Origin: Jezberella montanilacus
GTDB taxonomy: Bacteria > Pseudomonadota > Gammaproteobacteria > Burkholderiales > Burkholderiaceae_B
NCBI RefSeq assembly: GCF_003003055.1
Contig: NZ_PVTV01000011.1
Span: 186,001-250,000, forward strand
Direction: 5' to 3'
DNA: 64,000 nt
Each line of letters starts with the position of its first letter. The stretch's first letter is position 1. Below, piece by piece: positions 37,393-46,574 of this stretch. The notes beneath the pieces are model-generated. The model was not told the DNA's origin. It made no database searches and worked only from the letters and a program-made list of their open reading frames with translations. The position numbers and the translations under genes were made by a program.

Positions 37393-38334
37393 ATGACCGA
37401 TAGTAGTGCACCAACAAAACCTTTGAAACATTTTCTTCAGTTTGCAGACCTGAGCGTGACCGAACTGAACTATGTACTCGATCGTGCGCGAATCATTAAG
37501 GGCAAATTTAAGCGCTACGAGCCACACCAGCCTCTGCACGATCGGACGCTCGCGATGGTCTTTGAGAAAGCCAGCACTCGAACGCGCGTGTCCTTTGAGG
37601 CCGGCATGTATCAAATGGGTGGGTCGGTGATCCATTTAACGACCACCGACTCGCAGCTCGGTCGGTCCGAGCCGATTGAAGATACCGCGCGGATTGTCTC
37701 GCGCATGGTTGATTTGGTCATGATCAGAACATTTGAGCAGACTCGCATTGAGCGCTTTGCCGAATACTCTCGCGTACCTGTGATCAACGGATTAACGAAT
37801 GAGTTTCACCCTTGCCAGGTCTTTGCGGATATTTTTACCTTTATTGAACACCGGGAAAGCATTGCCGGCAAAGTCGTCGCGTGGGTAGGCGATGCCAACA
37901 ATATGGCTTACACCTGGATACAAGCCGCACAAATACTGGGTTTTACGCTTCACGTCAGTGCCCCGACTGGCTACAAACTAGATCCAGCACGCATTGTCGG
38001 GGTTGGCCCTGAGGTCTTAAAAGAATTCGCAGATCCAATGGAGGCCTGCCAGGGGGCGCACCTGGTGACAACCGATGTCTGGACCAGCATGGGTTACGAG
38101 GCTGAGAACGAAGATCGTCGCAAAGCGTTTGCAGACTGGTGCGTTGATCAGGAAATGATGGCTGCCGCCGCGGGCGATGCGCTTTTCATGCACTGCCTGC
38201 CTGCACATCGGGGCGAAGAAGTGACTGCTGAGGTCATTGATGGTCCGCAAAGCGTCGTATGGGATGAGGGAGAGAACCGCTTACACGTCCAAAAGGCCCT
38301 TATGGAGTTCTTGCTTCTAGGACATTTGGACTAG
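37393..38334 (+). CDS. argF: Ornithine carbamoyltransferase
   Basis: Forms citrulline from ornithine and carbamoyl phosphate. The 313-aa protein has the carbamoyl-phosphate motif KASTRTRVSFEAG (about 57-69), FHPCQVFAD (about 139-147), the ornithine-binding SMGYE (about 234-238, SMG loop) and the catalytic Cys block FMHCLPAHRGEEV. The sequence reads as an anabolic enzyme. argG follows 60 bases downstream, giving two consecutive steps of arginine synthesis together. Confidence 0.96.
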   Translation: MTDSSAPTKPLKHFLQFADLSVTELNYVLDRARIIKGKFKRYEPHQPLHDRTLAMVFEKASTRTRVSFEAGMYQMGGSVIHLTTTDSQLGRSEPIEDTARIVSRMVDLVMIRTFEQTRIERFAEYSRVPVINGLTNEFHPCQVFADIFTFIEHRESIAGKVVAWVGDANNMAYTWIQAAQILGFTLHVSAPTGYKLDPARIVGVGPEVLKEFADPMEACQGAHLVTTDVWTSMGYEAENEDRRKAFADWCVDQEMMAAAAGDALFMHCLPAHRGEEVTAEVIDGPQSVVWDEGENRLHVQKALMEFLLLGHLD

Positions 38335-38394
38335 CGTAACGATACTCCCTGCTTAGGGTTAAAATCATATGCTGGCATCTACACAGAGTTACTC

Positions 38395-39615
38395 ATGAGC
38401 GATATCAAAAAAGTAGTCTTGGCCTATTCCGGTGGCTTGGATACATCCGTCATTCTTAAATGGTTGCAAGATACCTATCAATGCGAAGTCGTCACGTTTA
38501 CAGCGGACATTGGTCAGGGCGAAGAGCTTGAACCGGCTCGCGCAAAAGCAATCAAATTCGGCATTAAGCCTGAGCAAATTTTCATTGATGATTTGCGTGA
38601 AGAATTCGTGCGTGATTTTGTTTTCCCGATGTTTCGCTGCAACGCTGTATACGAAGGCGAATACCTGCTGGGCACCTCGATCGCTCGCCCCTTGATCGCC
38701 AAACGCCAAATTGAAATTGCCCGTCAGGTCGGCGCACAGGCTGTCTCTCACGGCGCTACCGGCAAGGGTAATGATCAGGTCCGTTTCGAGCTTGGCTACT
38801 ATGCATTAGAGCCAGGCATCAAGGTCATTGCGCCTTGGCGCGAATGGGATTTGGTCTCGCGCGAGAAACTGCTTGCCTACGCAGAAGAGGCCGGTATTGC
38901 TATCGACATGAAGCACAAAAATGGCGGCGCGCCCTACTCGATGGACGCGAACCTTCTGCATATTAGTTTTGAAGGCCGTCACCTGGAAGATCCAAAGGCA
39001 GAAGCCGAAGAGTCGATGTGGCGCTGGACGGTCTCGCCTGAAGCTGCACCTGATCAGGCAGAGTATCTTGACATGGAATTCGAAAACGGGGATCCCGTTG
39101 CCTTGAATGGTGTCCGTTTATCACCCGCACAGCTATTGACCAAACTGAATGAATTGGGTGGTAAACACGGCATCGGCCGACTGGATTTGGTTGAAAATCG
39201 TTATGTCGGCATGAAATCGCGCGGATGCTATGAGACACCTGGTGGCACCATCTTACTCAAAGGTCACCGCGCAATCGAATCAATCACCTTAGATCGCGAA
39301 GTAGCTCACCTGAAAGACGATTTAATGCCGCGCTATGCCTCGCTGATTTATAACGGTTACTGGTGGTCGCCCGAACGACGCGCGCTTCAGGCGTTGATTG
39401 ACACCACGCAGCAAGCAGTAAACGGCTGGGTTCGACTAAAGCTCTATAAAGGCAACGTTTACACCGTCGCACGCGACTCGAAAGACACACTGTTTGATCA
39501 AACCATTGCTACCTTTGATGACGATGGTGGCGCCTACAACCAAGCGGATGCCGCAGGCTTCATCAAGTTGAATGCCTTGCGTATGCGTATCGAAGCCAAG
39601 GCAGGTCGAAAATAA
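38395..39615 (+). CDS. argG: Argininosuccinate synthase
   Basis: ATP-dependent condensation of citrulline and aspartate. The 406-aa protein is the standard bacterial type: PP-loop [17 protein letters not shown] (about 8-24), [18 protein letters not shown] (about 119-136) and the [14 protein letters not shown] block. Immediately downstream is a strong bidirectional terminator shared with convergent kup. Confidence 0.97.
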   Translation: MSDIKKVVLAYSGGLDTSVILKWLQDTYQCEVVTFTADIGQGEELEPARAKAIKFGIKPEQIFIDDLREEFVRDFVFPMFRCNAVYEGEYLLGTSIARPLIAKRQIEIARQVGAQAVSHGATGKGNDQVRFELGYYALEPGIKVIAPWREWDLVSREKLLAYAEEAGIAIDMKHKNGGAPYSMDANLLHISFEGRHLEDPKAEAEESMWRWTVSPEAAPDQAEYLDMEFENGDPVALNGVRLSPAQLLTKLNELGGKHGIGRLDLVENRYVGMKSRGCYETPGGTILLKGHRAIESITLDREVAHLKDDLMPRYASLIYNGYWWSPERRALQALIDTTQQAVNGWVRLKLYKGNVYTVARDSKDTLFDQTIATFDDDGGAYNQADAAGFIKLNALRMRIEAKAGRK

Positions 39616-39637
39616 ATCAGTAAATCTTTTTTATAAA

Positions 39638-39674
39638 AAAACCGTGTTGACTAATAATCAACACGGTTTTTTTT
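39638..39674. terminator. Bidirectional intrinsic terminator (argG / kup)
   Basis: Inverted repeat AAACCGTGTTGA (39639-39650) / TCAACACGGTTT (39658-39669) with a 7-base loop, preceded by a run of A and followed by a run of T. This gives a U-tract on both strands between the convergent argG and kup genes. Confidence 0.9.
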
Positions 39675-39688
39675 ACGCTAAGTCGATT

Positions 39689-41584
39689 CTAGATTTCTAT
39701 TTGAGTACCCATTTCTACCACTCGATTGGGTGGAATTCTAAAGAATCTGGTGCTACGCGTTGCATTGCGCATCATGAGCGAGAACAGGCGATTGCGCACC
39801 GAAATAAAAGAGAACTTCTTAATAACCACTAAAGTTTCACGCGACAAGAAGTATGAGGTGCGCATCGGTTCGAGGTTAACCTCAGTGTGCAACTGACCCA
39901 GTTGTTCAAGCGCATGAGGGACATCAGGCTCTTCTTTAAAACCGTAAGTGACCGTCGCTTCCCAACTGCTTGCGCTCAGGGGGTTGAATTTAAATTTATT
40001 CTCGATCTGCACGAACGGCGTATCAGCTACCTTGATGTGCATAAATAAATTTTGCTGATGCAATACTTTGTTATGTTTCAAGTTATGCAAGAAAGCCGGT
40101 GGAACAACACCAATCGCTTCAGATAGAAAAATGGCGGTCCCATCAACACGAGCGGGGGGGTGATTTTCGAGCATCACCATGAACTCGCCCAGCGGCTGGC
40201 GGTCACGCAACTGAATCTCAGCAAGCAAGGCTCGACCGTTACGCCAGGTCATCATAAAGCAGAAGACGACTACACCAACCAGCAAGGGCAACCAACCCCC
40301 TTCGATAAACTTCAGCGAGTTAGACGCAAAAAGTAAGGCATCCACCGCAATCAATACGGACAGGCAAGAGAACATCAATATTTTCTGAAGGCGAGAGATG
40401 TTGCGCAACAAGACTTCGAAGGCCAGTATGGTGGTAACCAGCATCGTACCCGTGACAGCGAGGCCATAGGCGTTCGCCAGATTATCGGACTTCTGAAAGA
40501 TCAGGACGAGGGCAATCACTGCCAGACAAAGAAACCAGTTAACCCGCGGCAAATAGATTTGCCCTTCTTCGCGTTCGGATGTGTGTTGCACATCCATACG
40601 AGGCCAGAATCCGAGCTGTACTGCTTGACGAGTCACCGAAAAAGCACCTGAAATGACAGCCTGAGAGGCAATCACCGTTGCAATACTGGCGAAGATGACG
40701 AGGGGGATTAAACCTGCGGCGGGTGCCATGAGATAGAACGGGTTTTCAATCGCAGCCGGATTGCGCAGCAACAGAGCACCCTGCCCGAAGTAGCAAAGTG
40801 TCAAAGCGGGTAGCACAAGCGCAAACCAAGCCTTGCGGATCGCGCCACGACCGAAATGCCCCATATCGGCGTAAAGTGCTTCAGCGCCAGTCAAAGCCAG
40901 GACCACAGAACCCAACAGAACAAAGGTGCGATAAGGTGCTGCTTGAATAATATTAAATGCGTAAACAGGATTCAGCGCTTTCAATATTTCGGGTGTTTGA
41001 GCGATCTGCCAGATACCCATTGCGCCCAGGACAAGAAACCAAACAACCATGACTGGACCAAATAACTTGCCAACAACTGCCGTGCCACGCGACTGAATCA
41101 CAAATAAGGCAATGATAATCACCAGGCAAATGGGGATCACCCATTGCTCAAAACTGTGAGAGATCAGACTGATCCCTTCTACGGCTGACAGCACCGAAAT
41201 CGCTGGCGTAATCATGCTGTCTCCGTAGAACAGCGCCGTACCAAAGGTGCCAAGCGCAATCAACAGTGCCTTCTGCCAGGCGGGTCGGCCTCGAACAGCG
41301 AGTCCCATCAGGGCCATTGTTCCGCCCTCGCCTTTGTTATCGGCTCGCAAAATGAACAGAACATATTTTATTGAGACGACAACCATCAACATCCAAAACA
41401 GCAGAGATAAGGTCCCAAACACCTGCTCTTGCGAGAAATGTTCATAACCTTCCAGGCACTGCTTAAGCGTGTAAAGCGGACTCGTACCAATGTCGCCGTA
41501 AACGACACCGATTGCGCCGACGATCAGCGCTGAAGCTGGTGTGGACGCACCAGAATTGCCTGAGGAAGATTTATCGGATGACAT
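39689..41584 (-). CDS. kup: Potassium uptake protein Kup
   Basis: Proton-coupled K+ importer of the KUP/HAK/KT family in the inner membrane. The 631-aa protein begins with the family motif GVVYGDIGTSPLYTLKQC (about 27-44), includes FYGDSMITPAISVLSAVEG, ALTGAEALYADMGHFGR and about 12 membrane helices, and ends in a soluble C-terminal domain (about 450-631). Its ATG at 41584 lies 14 bases inside the upstream histidine kinase gene, so it is probably translated from the same transcript as the two-component system. Confidence 0.94.
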   Translation of the reverse strand: MSSDKSSSGNSGASTPASALIVGAIGVVYGDIGTSPLYTLKQCLEGYEHFSQEQVFGTLSLLFWMLMVVVSIKYVLFILRADNKGEGGTMALMGLAVRGRPAWQKALLIALGTFGTALFYGDSMITPAISVLSAVEGISLISHSFEQWVIPICLVIIIALFVIQSRGTAVVGKLFGPVMVVWFLVLGAMGIWQIAQTPEILKALNPVYAFNIIQAAPYRTFVLLGSVVLALTGAEALYADMGHFGRGAIRKAWFALVLPALTLCYFGQGALLLRNPAAIENPFYLMAPAAGLIPLVIFASIATVIASQAVISGAFSVTRQAVQLGFWPRMDVQHTSEREEGQIYLPRVNWFLCLAVIALVLIFQKSDNLANAYGLAVTGTMLVTTILAFEVLLRNISRLQKILMFSCLSVLIAVDALLFASNSLKFIEGGWLPLLVGVVVFCFMMTWRNGRALLAEIQLRDRQPLGEFMVMLENHPPARVDGTAIFLSEAIGVVPPAFLHNLKHNKVLHQQNLFMHIKVADTPFVQIENKFKFNPLSASSWEATVTYGFKEEPDVPHALEQLGQLHTEVNLEPMRTSYFLSRETLVVIKKFSFISVRNRLFSLMMRNATRSTRFFRIPPNRVVEMGTQIEI

Positions 41585-42689
41585 TAATTTTTACCAATCT
41601 GTTTAATTGCGCCCCAATACGTGGCCCAGGGAACACCACTGTCAATCGAGTCCCAGCAAACTGCGGCCGACTGACGATGTTCCACCAAGCGCCGTGCGCG
41701 CGGGCGATTTCGCGCACGATTGCTAACCCTAATCCTGTCCCCTCACCGGCAACCTCTGGCGACCGGTAGAAGGCTTCGAAGACTCGGCCCTGCTCTTTCG
41801 AACTAACCCCGCAACCATCATCTTCGACGGCTAAAGTGGGTGGAGTCTCAGTTATGTGCAAACGCACATAACTGGCACCCGAAGCATACCGCAAAGCATT
41901 GTCGATCAGGTTACCTAATAATTCATTCAGTAGAACCGGGTCTCCGTCTATCCATAATGGTTGCTCTGGGGCATCAATCAATAAATTAATCTTGCTTTCT
42001 TTAGCCTTATGCCACCATTGAGAGCCGGCGCTGCGCAACCATTCGCAAAGATCCAATCTTACAAAGTGATCCTGCGGGCCTGCCTGGACATCAACACGCG
42101 CCAAGACGAGAAGTTGTTGTCCCATCCTTATCATTCGGTCACTGACTGATTTGATGCGCTCAGCACGCTCCCTGATATCCGGCGCAAGCTCTTTTGCCAA
42201 CATGAGCTCTGATTCAAGTCGAAGTCCTGCAAGTGGTGTTCTTAATTGATGGGCCGCGTTGCCTATAAAGCGCTTTTGAGCGGCAATCGAATCATCCAAG
42301 CGGTCAAGCAAGTCGTTGGTGTGACGAATCAAGGGGCCAAGTTCGCTTGGCAAGCTCTCAACTTTTAAGCGACTTAAATCGTCTGCCGAGCGCAATGCGA
42401 TCTGCGCGGATATCTGGTTGACTGCTTGTAACCCGGATCTGACGCCCCGCAGTATGACCCATGCCAAAGAGGTAATTAACGCAAGTTGTCCAGCTAGCAT
42501 CAACCAGAAAAGGTCTTGTAGTGCCCATTCTTCAATTTCAAACTTGTGCGTAATCAACCAGGTGGCACAAAGACCGAGTGTGCCCAGCAAAACAACGGGT
42601 GGCAACAAACGCCATACCAAGTGCCGGGCCAAGGAACCCGAGCGCAAAAAAGAAATGCTCGCGTCACTCGGTGGTCTGGGATTCGACAT
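41571..42689 (-). CDS. Sensor histidine kinase with minimal periplasmic region (TctE/QseC class)
   Basis: A 372-aa inner-membrane kinase. Two membrane helices (about 26-46 and 60-80) are separated by only about 13 residues, so no periplasmic sensor domain is present; relatives of the TctE/QseC class usually carry over 100 residues there. A HAMP-like linker follows, then the H-box AAHQLRTPLAG with phospho-acceptor His147, N-box ELLGNLIDNALRYA, G1 VEDDGCGV and G2 GEGTGLGLAIV. It overlaps the response regulator by 26 bases and kup by 14, so all three are probably co-translated. Confidence 0.88.
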   Translation of the reverse strand: MSNPRPPSDASISFLRSGSLARHLVWRLLPPVVLLGTLGLCATWLITHKFEIEEWALQDLFWLMLAGQLALITSLAWVILRGVRSGLQAVNQISAQIALRSADDLSRLKVESLPSELGPLIRHTNDLLDRLDDSIAAQKRFIGNAAHQLRTPLAGLRLESELMLAKELAPDIRERAERIKSVSDRMIRMGQQLLVLARVDVQAGPQDHFVRLDLCEWLRSAGSQWWHKAKESKINLLIDAPEQPLWIDGDPVLLNELLGNLIDNALRYASGASYVRLHITETPPTLAVEDDGCGVSSKEQGRVFEAFYRSPEVAGEGTGLGLAIVREIARAHGAWWNIVSRPQFAGTRLTVVFPGPRIGAQLNRLVKINVIR

Positions 42690-43344
42690 CTAGGCTGTAA
42701 CCAAAGCCGCGAATTGTTTGGATCAGCACGCCAGTACCTTCCAAGCGTTTCCGCAGTCTGTATATATAAACCTCAACTGCATTTTCACTAAAATCGGCAT
42801 CAATCGCGGATAAAGCTTGAACAATTTGCTGCTTAGTCACGACCTTGCCGGACTGATTGAGCAGCATTTCCAAAACGGATAGCTCTCTCACTGATAACGC
42901 AAGACGATTACCCGCTACACGTAATTCGCGGTTAGAAAGATCAAACGACAAGCCACCGAACTCAATCACCGAATGAGTCAAACCGATGCGTCGGCGAATG
43001 ACCGCACGCACTCTGGCAGCGAACTCAATCAGCTCGAATGGTTTAGTCAGATAGTCATCTGCCCCAGCATCTAAGCCTGTTACACGATCGTGCAAACCAT
43101 CTCGAGCGGTCAAGATAAGGACTGGCGTGTTGTTGCCCTGATCACGCAGGGTCTTCAGGATGTGGAGCCCATCAATGCTTGGCAAACTGAGATCAAGAAC
43201 AGACAAATCGTATTGATGATGGTGAAGCATATCCATGCCACGTTGTCCGTCGTCTACCCAGTCAACCACGTAACCTTGATCGGTTAAATATTCTTGTAAC
43301 GCGCGCCCGAGGGTGGCGTCATCTTCAATGACAAGGATACGCAT
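42664..43344 (-). CDS. OmpR/PhoB family response regulator (TctD/QseB-like)
   Basis: A 226-aa DNA-binding regulator. The receiver domain (about 1-118) has the acidic pair Glu7/Asp8/Asp9, phospho-acceptor Asp51 in SVLDLSLPSIDG, Thr in LILTARD and Lys in LTKPFEL. The winged-helix domain (about 128-222) ends with ENAVEVYIYRLRKRLEG and IQTIRGFGYSLD. It pairs with the downstream kinase and, by the operon structure, probably with kup expression. Its targets are not visible. Confidence 0.9.
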   Translation of the reverse strand: MRILVIEDDATLGRALQEYLTDQGYVVDWVDDGQRGMDMLHHHQYDLSVLDLSLPSIDGLHILKTLRDQGNNTPVLILTARDGLHDRVTGLDAGADDYLTKPFELIEFAARVRAVIRRRIGLTHSVIEFGGLSFDLSNRELRVAGNRLALSVRELSVLEMLLNQSGKVVTKQQIVQALSAIDADFSENAVEVYIYRLRKRLEGTGVLIQTIRGFGYSLDVESQTTE

Positions 43345-43438
43345 AGTAGTAGTTTACATCCTGGATTGAAAGGGTTTGGTGAACACGCTATATCCGACGA
43401 TTGGCGGGGGGTAAGTGATCCGCGGAGTAGCTTATTTT

Positions 43439-43468
43439 TTGAGAAAAATCACAAATTTCGGGTATATT
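43439..43468 (+). promoter_or_regulatory. Promoter for the caspase-like gene cluster
   Basis: TTGAGA (43439-43444), 18-base spacer, TATATT (43463-43468). The expected start is about 43475, giving a 45-base leader before the ATG at 43519, with GGAG at 43507-43510. It faces away from the divergent response regulator. Confidence 0.55.
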
Positions 43469-43518
43469 AAAGCGCGTTTATCTGCAGTATCCGGGCATCC
43501 CATTCTGGAGTTTCTAAG

Positions 43519-43950
43519 ATGAAAGTTAAGCTGTTGCAGCTCTTAGGCATCATGGCAGTCGCAATTTCAACGCAGGCTTTGGGCCAGGTTGTATTGATCA
43601 CAGCCAACGAAGCAGCCCTGCCCGATGCCAAGCCAATCAGCACTCGCGGGATTTCCAGAGGGCCAAGTATTAGTGTTGTTTCTCCTTTAGAGGTCAATGC
43701 GAGTTCTTTTCCCATCAAAATCGCAGTCACCGCTCGGGATGGCACAAAGATCGATCCGAAAAGTGTTCAAATTGAATATCTAAAAAATCCCTTGATTGAC
43801 CTAACGCCCCGGGTCTTGCCCGGTGTCAGCGACCACGGCATAGCCTTTGATAATGTCTCTGTTCCTCAGGGGCAGCATCACCTACGTGTCGTTGCGTCTG
43901 ATAGCGAAGGCAGACAGGCTGTGTACCAGTTTCAACTGACTGCCCGATGA
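43519..43950 (+). CDS. Small secreted protein, possible Ig-like fold (unknown function)
   Basis: I do not recognise a named family. The 143-aa product starts with a Sec signal peptide (MKVKLLQLLGIMAVAISTQALG, cleavage about residue 22). The mature part looks beta-rich: hydrophobic strands alternate with turns (SISVVSPLEVN, IKIAVTARDG, HHLRVVASDSEG, VYQFQL), which would fit one Ig-like or fibronectin-like domain. It is preceded by GGAG at good spacing and overlaps the next start by four bases (ATGA), making it the first gene of a four-gene operon with two caspase-like proteins. Confidence 0.6.
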   Translation: MKVKLLQLLGIMAVAISTQALGQVVLITANEAALPDAKPISTRGISRGPSISVVSPLEVNASSFPIKIAVTARDGTKIDPKSVQIEYLKNPLIDLTPRVLPGVSDHGIAFDNVSVPQGQHHLRVVASDSEGRQAVYQFQLTAR

Positions 43951-44729
43951 CCCCCTCGCCGTTGCATTGTCCGTATTGCCGCAGCGAGTTTCCCGAACAA
44001 GCGACTGTCTGTGCCGCATGCACGCGTGATATCGCGCCGTTTGTCTCGTTGATCAAACAAGTTCAGGCGCTCACCGATCGCGTACAAGAGATTGAAGAAG
44101 CTGGCGTTAGCTTACAAGGTGCCGGACAGGTGAGCGCAAACTCGCTAGAAAATACCGTGGCCGACTCGCTCGAGCACATCGAACTGCGCACAGGCTGGAT
44201 TGATTTGATCAGGCATGCAGTGCCTGTATGGATCACTTTACAGTTTTTGCATTGGTTTCTGTTCTTTGTTCACGATACCTCTGCGGTCTGGCTAAGAGCG
44301 ATCAGCATCGCCCTGCCAATCAGTGTTGCGTTGTGGACAAACCGCCATGGTGATCTGCATTTCTTATCAAATGCGCTGGTCGCGCTGGTTTTAGCCTCAC
44401 TCTCGGTATTTGGCATGCTCGGTGTCACGGCATTGATTGATCACACCCCCTGGCTGCCCAACACGTTAGTTGACTGGCGTGAAACCAGCGACTACTTAAT
44501 TTCGATCGCACTGGGCTGGGTCACAGGTTATTTGATATCAAAGATTATTGTGCACACTCATAACAAACTGAAAACGAGACAGGGCCACGGTCGAAGCAAT
44601 AGTGTTAAACCAGCGTCACCGGCTGCGGCTGTACCTGATCGCCTGGTTCAGATTGTGACGTATCTTGCACCCATCGTCTCGGGTCTCGTGTCGGTCTACA
44701 GCGGTCTGAAGACCTTCATTGATAAATAA
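43947..44729 (+). CDS. Zinc-ribbon multi-pass membrane protein (unknown function)
   Basis: A 260-aa protein without a recognised family. An N-terminal zinc ribbon (CPYC...CAAC, Cys8, 11, 22, 25) is followed by a coiled coil (about 37-62, LIKQVQALTDRVQEIEEAG). Four hydrophobic segments lie about 92-112, 116-135, 142-165 and 180-200, and a fifth near 235-255. The first ribbon would be cytoplasmic. It overlaps the secreted protein gene as ATGA and is 38 bases before the first caspase-like gene, so it could be a membrane sensor or scaffold for the peptidases; that is inference. Confidence 0.62.
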   Translation: MTPSPLHCPYCRSEFPEQATVCAACTRDIAPFVSLIKQVQALTDRVQEIEEAGVSLQGAGQVSANSLENTVADSLEHIELRTGWIDLIRHAVPVWITLQFLHWFLFFVHDTSAVWLRAISIALPISVALWTNRHGDLHFLSNALVALVLASLSVFGMLGVTALIDHTPWLPNTLVDWRETSDYLISIALGWVTGYLISKIIVHTHNKLKTRQGHGRSNSVKPASPAAAVPDRLVQIVTYLAPIVSGLVSVYSGLKTFIDK

Positions 44730-44767
44730 TTTCTGAGTCAATTTTTCAAGGACTTCCGTTCTCAGGT

Positions 44768-46558
44768 ATGCTGAAAAACACCACTCGCAGAGAATTGCTT
44801 AAAGGTGCCGGTGCCCTCGCAGCCACGATTGCCGCCCCATCCGTGTTGCATGCTGCAACAAAGGAGACCAAAGGCATTGATGCCTCTCGGGTCGGCTTAG
44901 TAATCGGTAACAGCAAATACACCGACAGCCCGCTCAGCAACCCTGTGAACGACGCCAATGCCATTGCTCAACTGTCAGAAGTCATGGGCTTCAAGACACA
45001 GTGCCTGCTCAATGCTTCGCTCAAGGATATCTCGGCTGCCGTTGAGACCTATGTAGATGAATTGCAGCGTCAAAAGGCGGTCGGCTTCTTTTATTACGCT
45101 GGCCATGGGGTTCAACTCGGCTGGCGCAATTACATCGTACCCATCGGGGCCAACATCGATCGGCTCGATGATGTCCCCAAACAAGCCTACGAGCTCAACA
45201 TCATGCTTGCTGCGCTGACCAAAGCCAAGAACCCGATGAACATCATCATTCTGGATGCTTGCCGGGATAACCCCTTTGGTAAGCGGGTGCTGCCAGAGCA
45301 AAAGGGGCTAAGCCAGTTTGATGCCCCAATCGGGTCGCTGCTTAGCTATGCCACCTCACCGGGTAATACTGCCAGCGATGGCTCGGGTGCCAACGGTTTG
45401 TTCACCGAGAATCTGCTGCGTGAGATGAAAGTGCCGCTGACCAAAATTGAAGATGTATTCAAACGGGTCAGGCTGAATGTGCGACTGCAATCGAAAGGCG
45501 GTCAAATCCCTTGGGAGAGCACTTCACTGGAAGATGACTTTTACTTCATTGCGGATGAGGCGCAGTTCAAGCAAGCCGAACATGAGCTAATCTTGGCAAA
45601 AGAGAAAGCGGAGGCTGATGCCCTAGCTAAGTTGCAGGCGAAAGTAAAAGCAGATAGCAATTCTCAAGCACTAGCCAAAGCGCTTGCAGAAGCAGAAGCA
45701 CAAGCAAGAATGCAAGCAGAAGCCGACGCAAAAGAACGAGCTCGCATTGAAGCTGAATTTAAATCGCGGCTAAGCTTCGAAAATGAATCAACAGAAAAGA
45801 AATTCAAAGAAGAACTCGCCCTATGGGAAAAAGCTGTCGCTAGCCCTAGTGTTGAGGCGACTGAGGCTTACCTCAAGCAATATCCTTCGGGGTTGTATGC
45901 AGAGCTTGCCTCGGTCAGGCTAGATATTCTTCTGGCCAAGGCGGGTGAAAAAAAACTTATTGTGCAATCAACAGACAATAATCCTTTCACAGAGGGAACC
46001 GTGTCTGGTGTTTCAAGATTTACTCTGGGTGATCAGTTTACTTATGTAGAGAAAGATGCATTGACCGGGGTCGCTAATCGGACTTTCACTGAAGTGGTAA
46101 CAAGCCTCAGCGAAACCCAGATCGAAATCAATTCTGGAATGAAAGTGTTGGATATTCTCGGCAATGAGCTACGGACACCCAGGTTCGACTGGCGAACGCC
46201 TGCTCAAATATTTCCCAGTTCATATTCTGTCGGACAGAGTTGGAAAACAACTTTTAAATGGGCTCATTCTGTTTACAGCAAGGGGCAGCCTGTTGAGCAA
46301 AGCCAATCCCTGAAAGTAGTGGGGCGAGAGAGAATAGTTACACCTGCAGGTTCCTTCAATGCCTTCAAAATTGTCGGAGCTGGTTACCAAGTTAATAATG
46401 GCGGCAACGAGCGGATAGACGTTACCCTTTTGATTGATCCAGAAAAATGCTCGCGCCCAATCATGTTTGAATTGCGAATTAAACAAGCAGCCTATTCAAG
46501 AATGTTTGTGGCAACTCGCACGGAATTGACTGCGTTTAAGCAACGCGCGATGAACTAA
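44768..46558 (+). CDS. Tat-exported caspase-like (C14) peptidase, copy 1
   Basis: A 596-aa protein. The N-terminus TTRRELLKGAGALAAT carries the twin-arginine export motif (Arg7, Arg8), so the mature protein is likely periplasmic. The caspase/metacaspase-type p20 domain (about 38-260) has strand RVGLVIGNSKY, the catalytic His113 in YYAGHGVQL and the catalytic Cys165 in ILDACRDNPF. An Ala/Glu/Lys-rich coiled coil (about 270-345) and a short helical repeat (YLKQYPSGLYAELA) follow. A beta-rich C-terminal domain (about 395-596) has the block VTPAGSFNAFKIVGAG. Substrate and cellular role are unknown. Confidence 0.82.
   Translation: MLKNTTRRELLKGAGALAATIAAPSVLHAATKETKGIDASRVGLVIGNSKYTDSPLSNPVNDANAIAQLSEVMGFKTQCLLNASLKDISAAVETYVDELQRQKAVGFFYYAGHGVQLGWRNYIVPIGANIDRLDDVPKQAYELNIMLAALTKAKNPMNIIILDACRDNPFGKRVLPEQKGLSQFDAPIGSLLSYATSPGNTASDGSGANGLFTENLLREMKVPLTKIEDVFKRVRLNVRLQSKGGQIPWESTSLEDDFYFIADEAQFKQAEHELILAKEKAEADALAKLQAKVKADSNSQALAKALAEAEAQARMQAEADAKERARIEAEFKSRLSFENESTEKKFKEELALWEKAVASPSVEATEAYLKQYPSGLYAELASVRLDILLAKAGEKKLIVQSTDNNPFTEGTVSGVSRFTLGDQFTYVEKDALTGVANRTFTEVVTSLSETQIEINSGMKVLDILGNELRTPRFDWRTPAQIFPSSYSVGQSWKTTFKWAHSVYSKGQPVEQSQSLKVVGRERIVTPAGSFNAFKIVGAGYQVNNGGNERIDVTLLIDPEKCSRPIMFELRIKQAAYSRMFVATRTELTAFKQRAMN
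44903..45576 (+). repeat. Direct repeat, copy 1 of duplicated caspase domain
   Basis: This 674-base block recurs at 46707-47380 (offset 1804). Comparing by eye I count about 23 mismatches, near 97% identity, and all but one amino acid are the same. Sequence before and after the block diverges sharply. The block codes the peptidase domain from the IGNSKY strand to just past the FIADEAQFK segment. Confidence 0.9.
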
Positions 46559-46574
46559 CCCGGGGGTTAACAGA

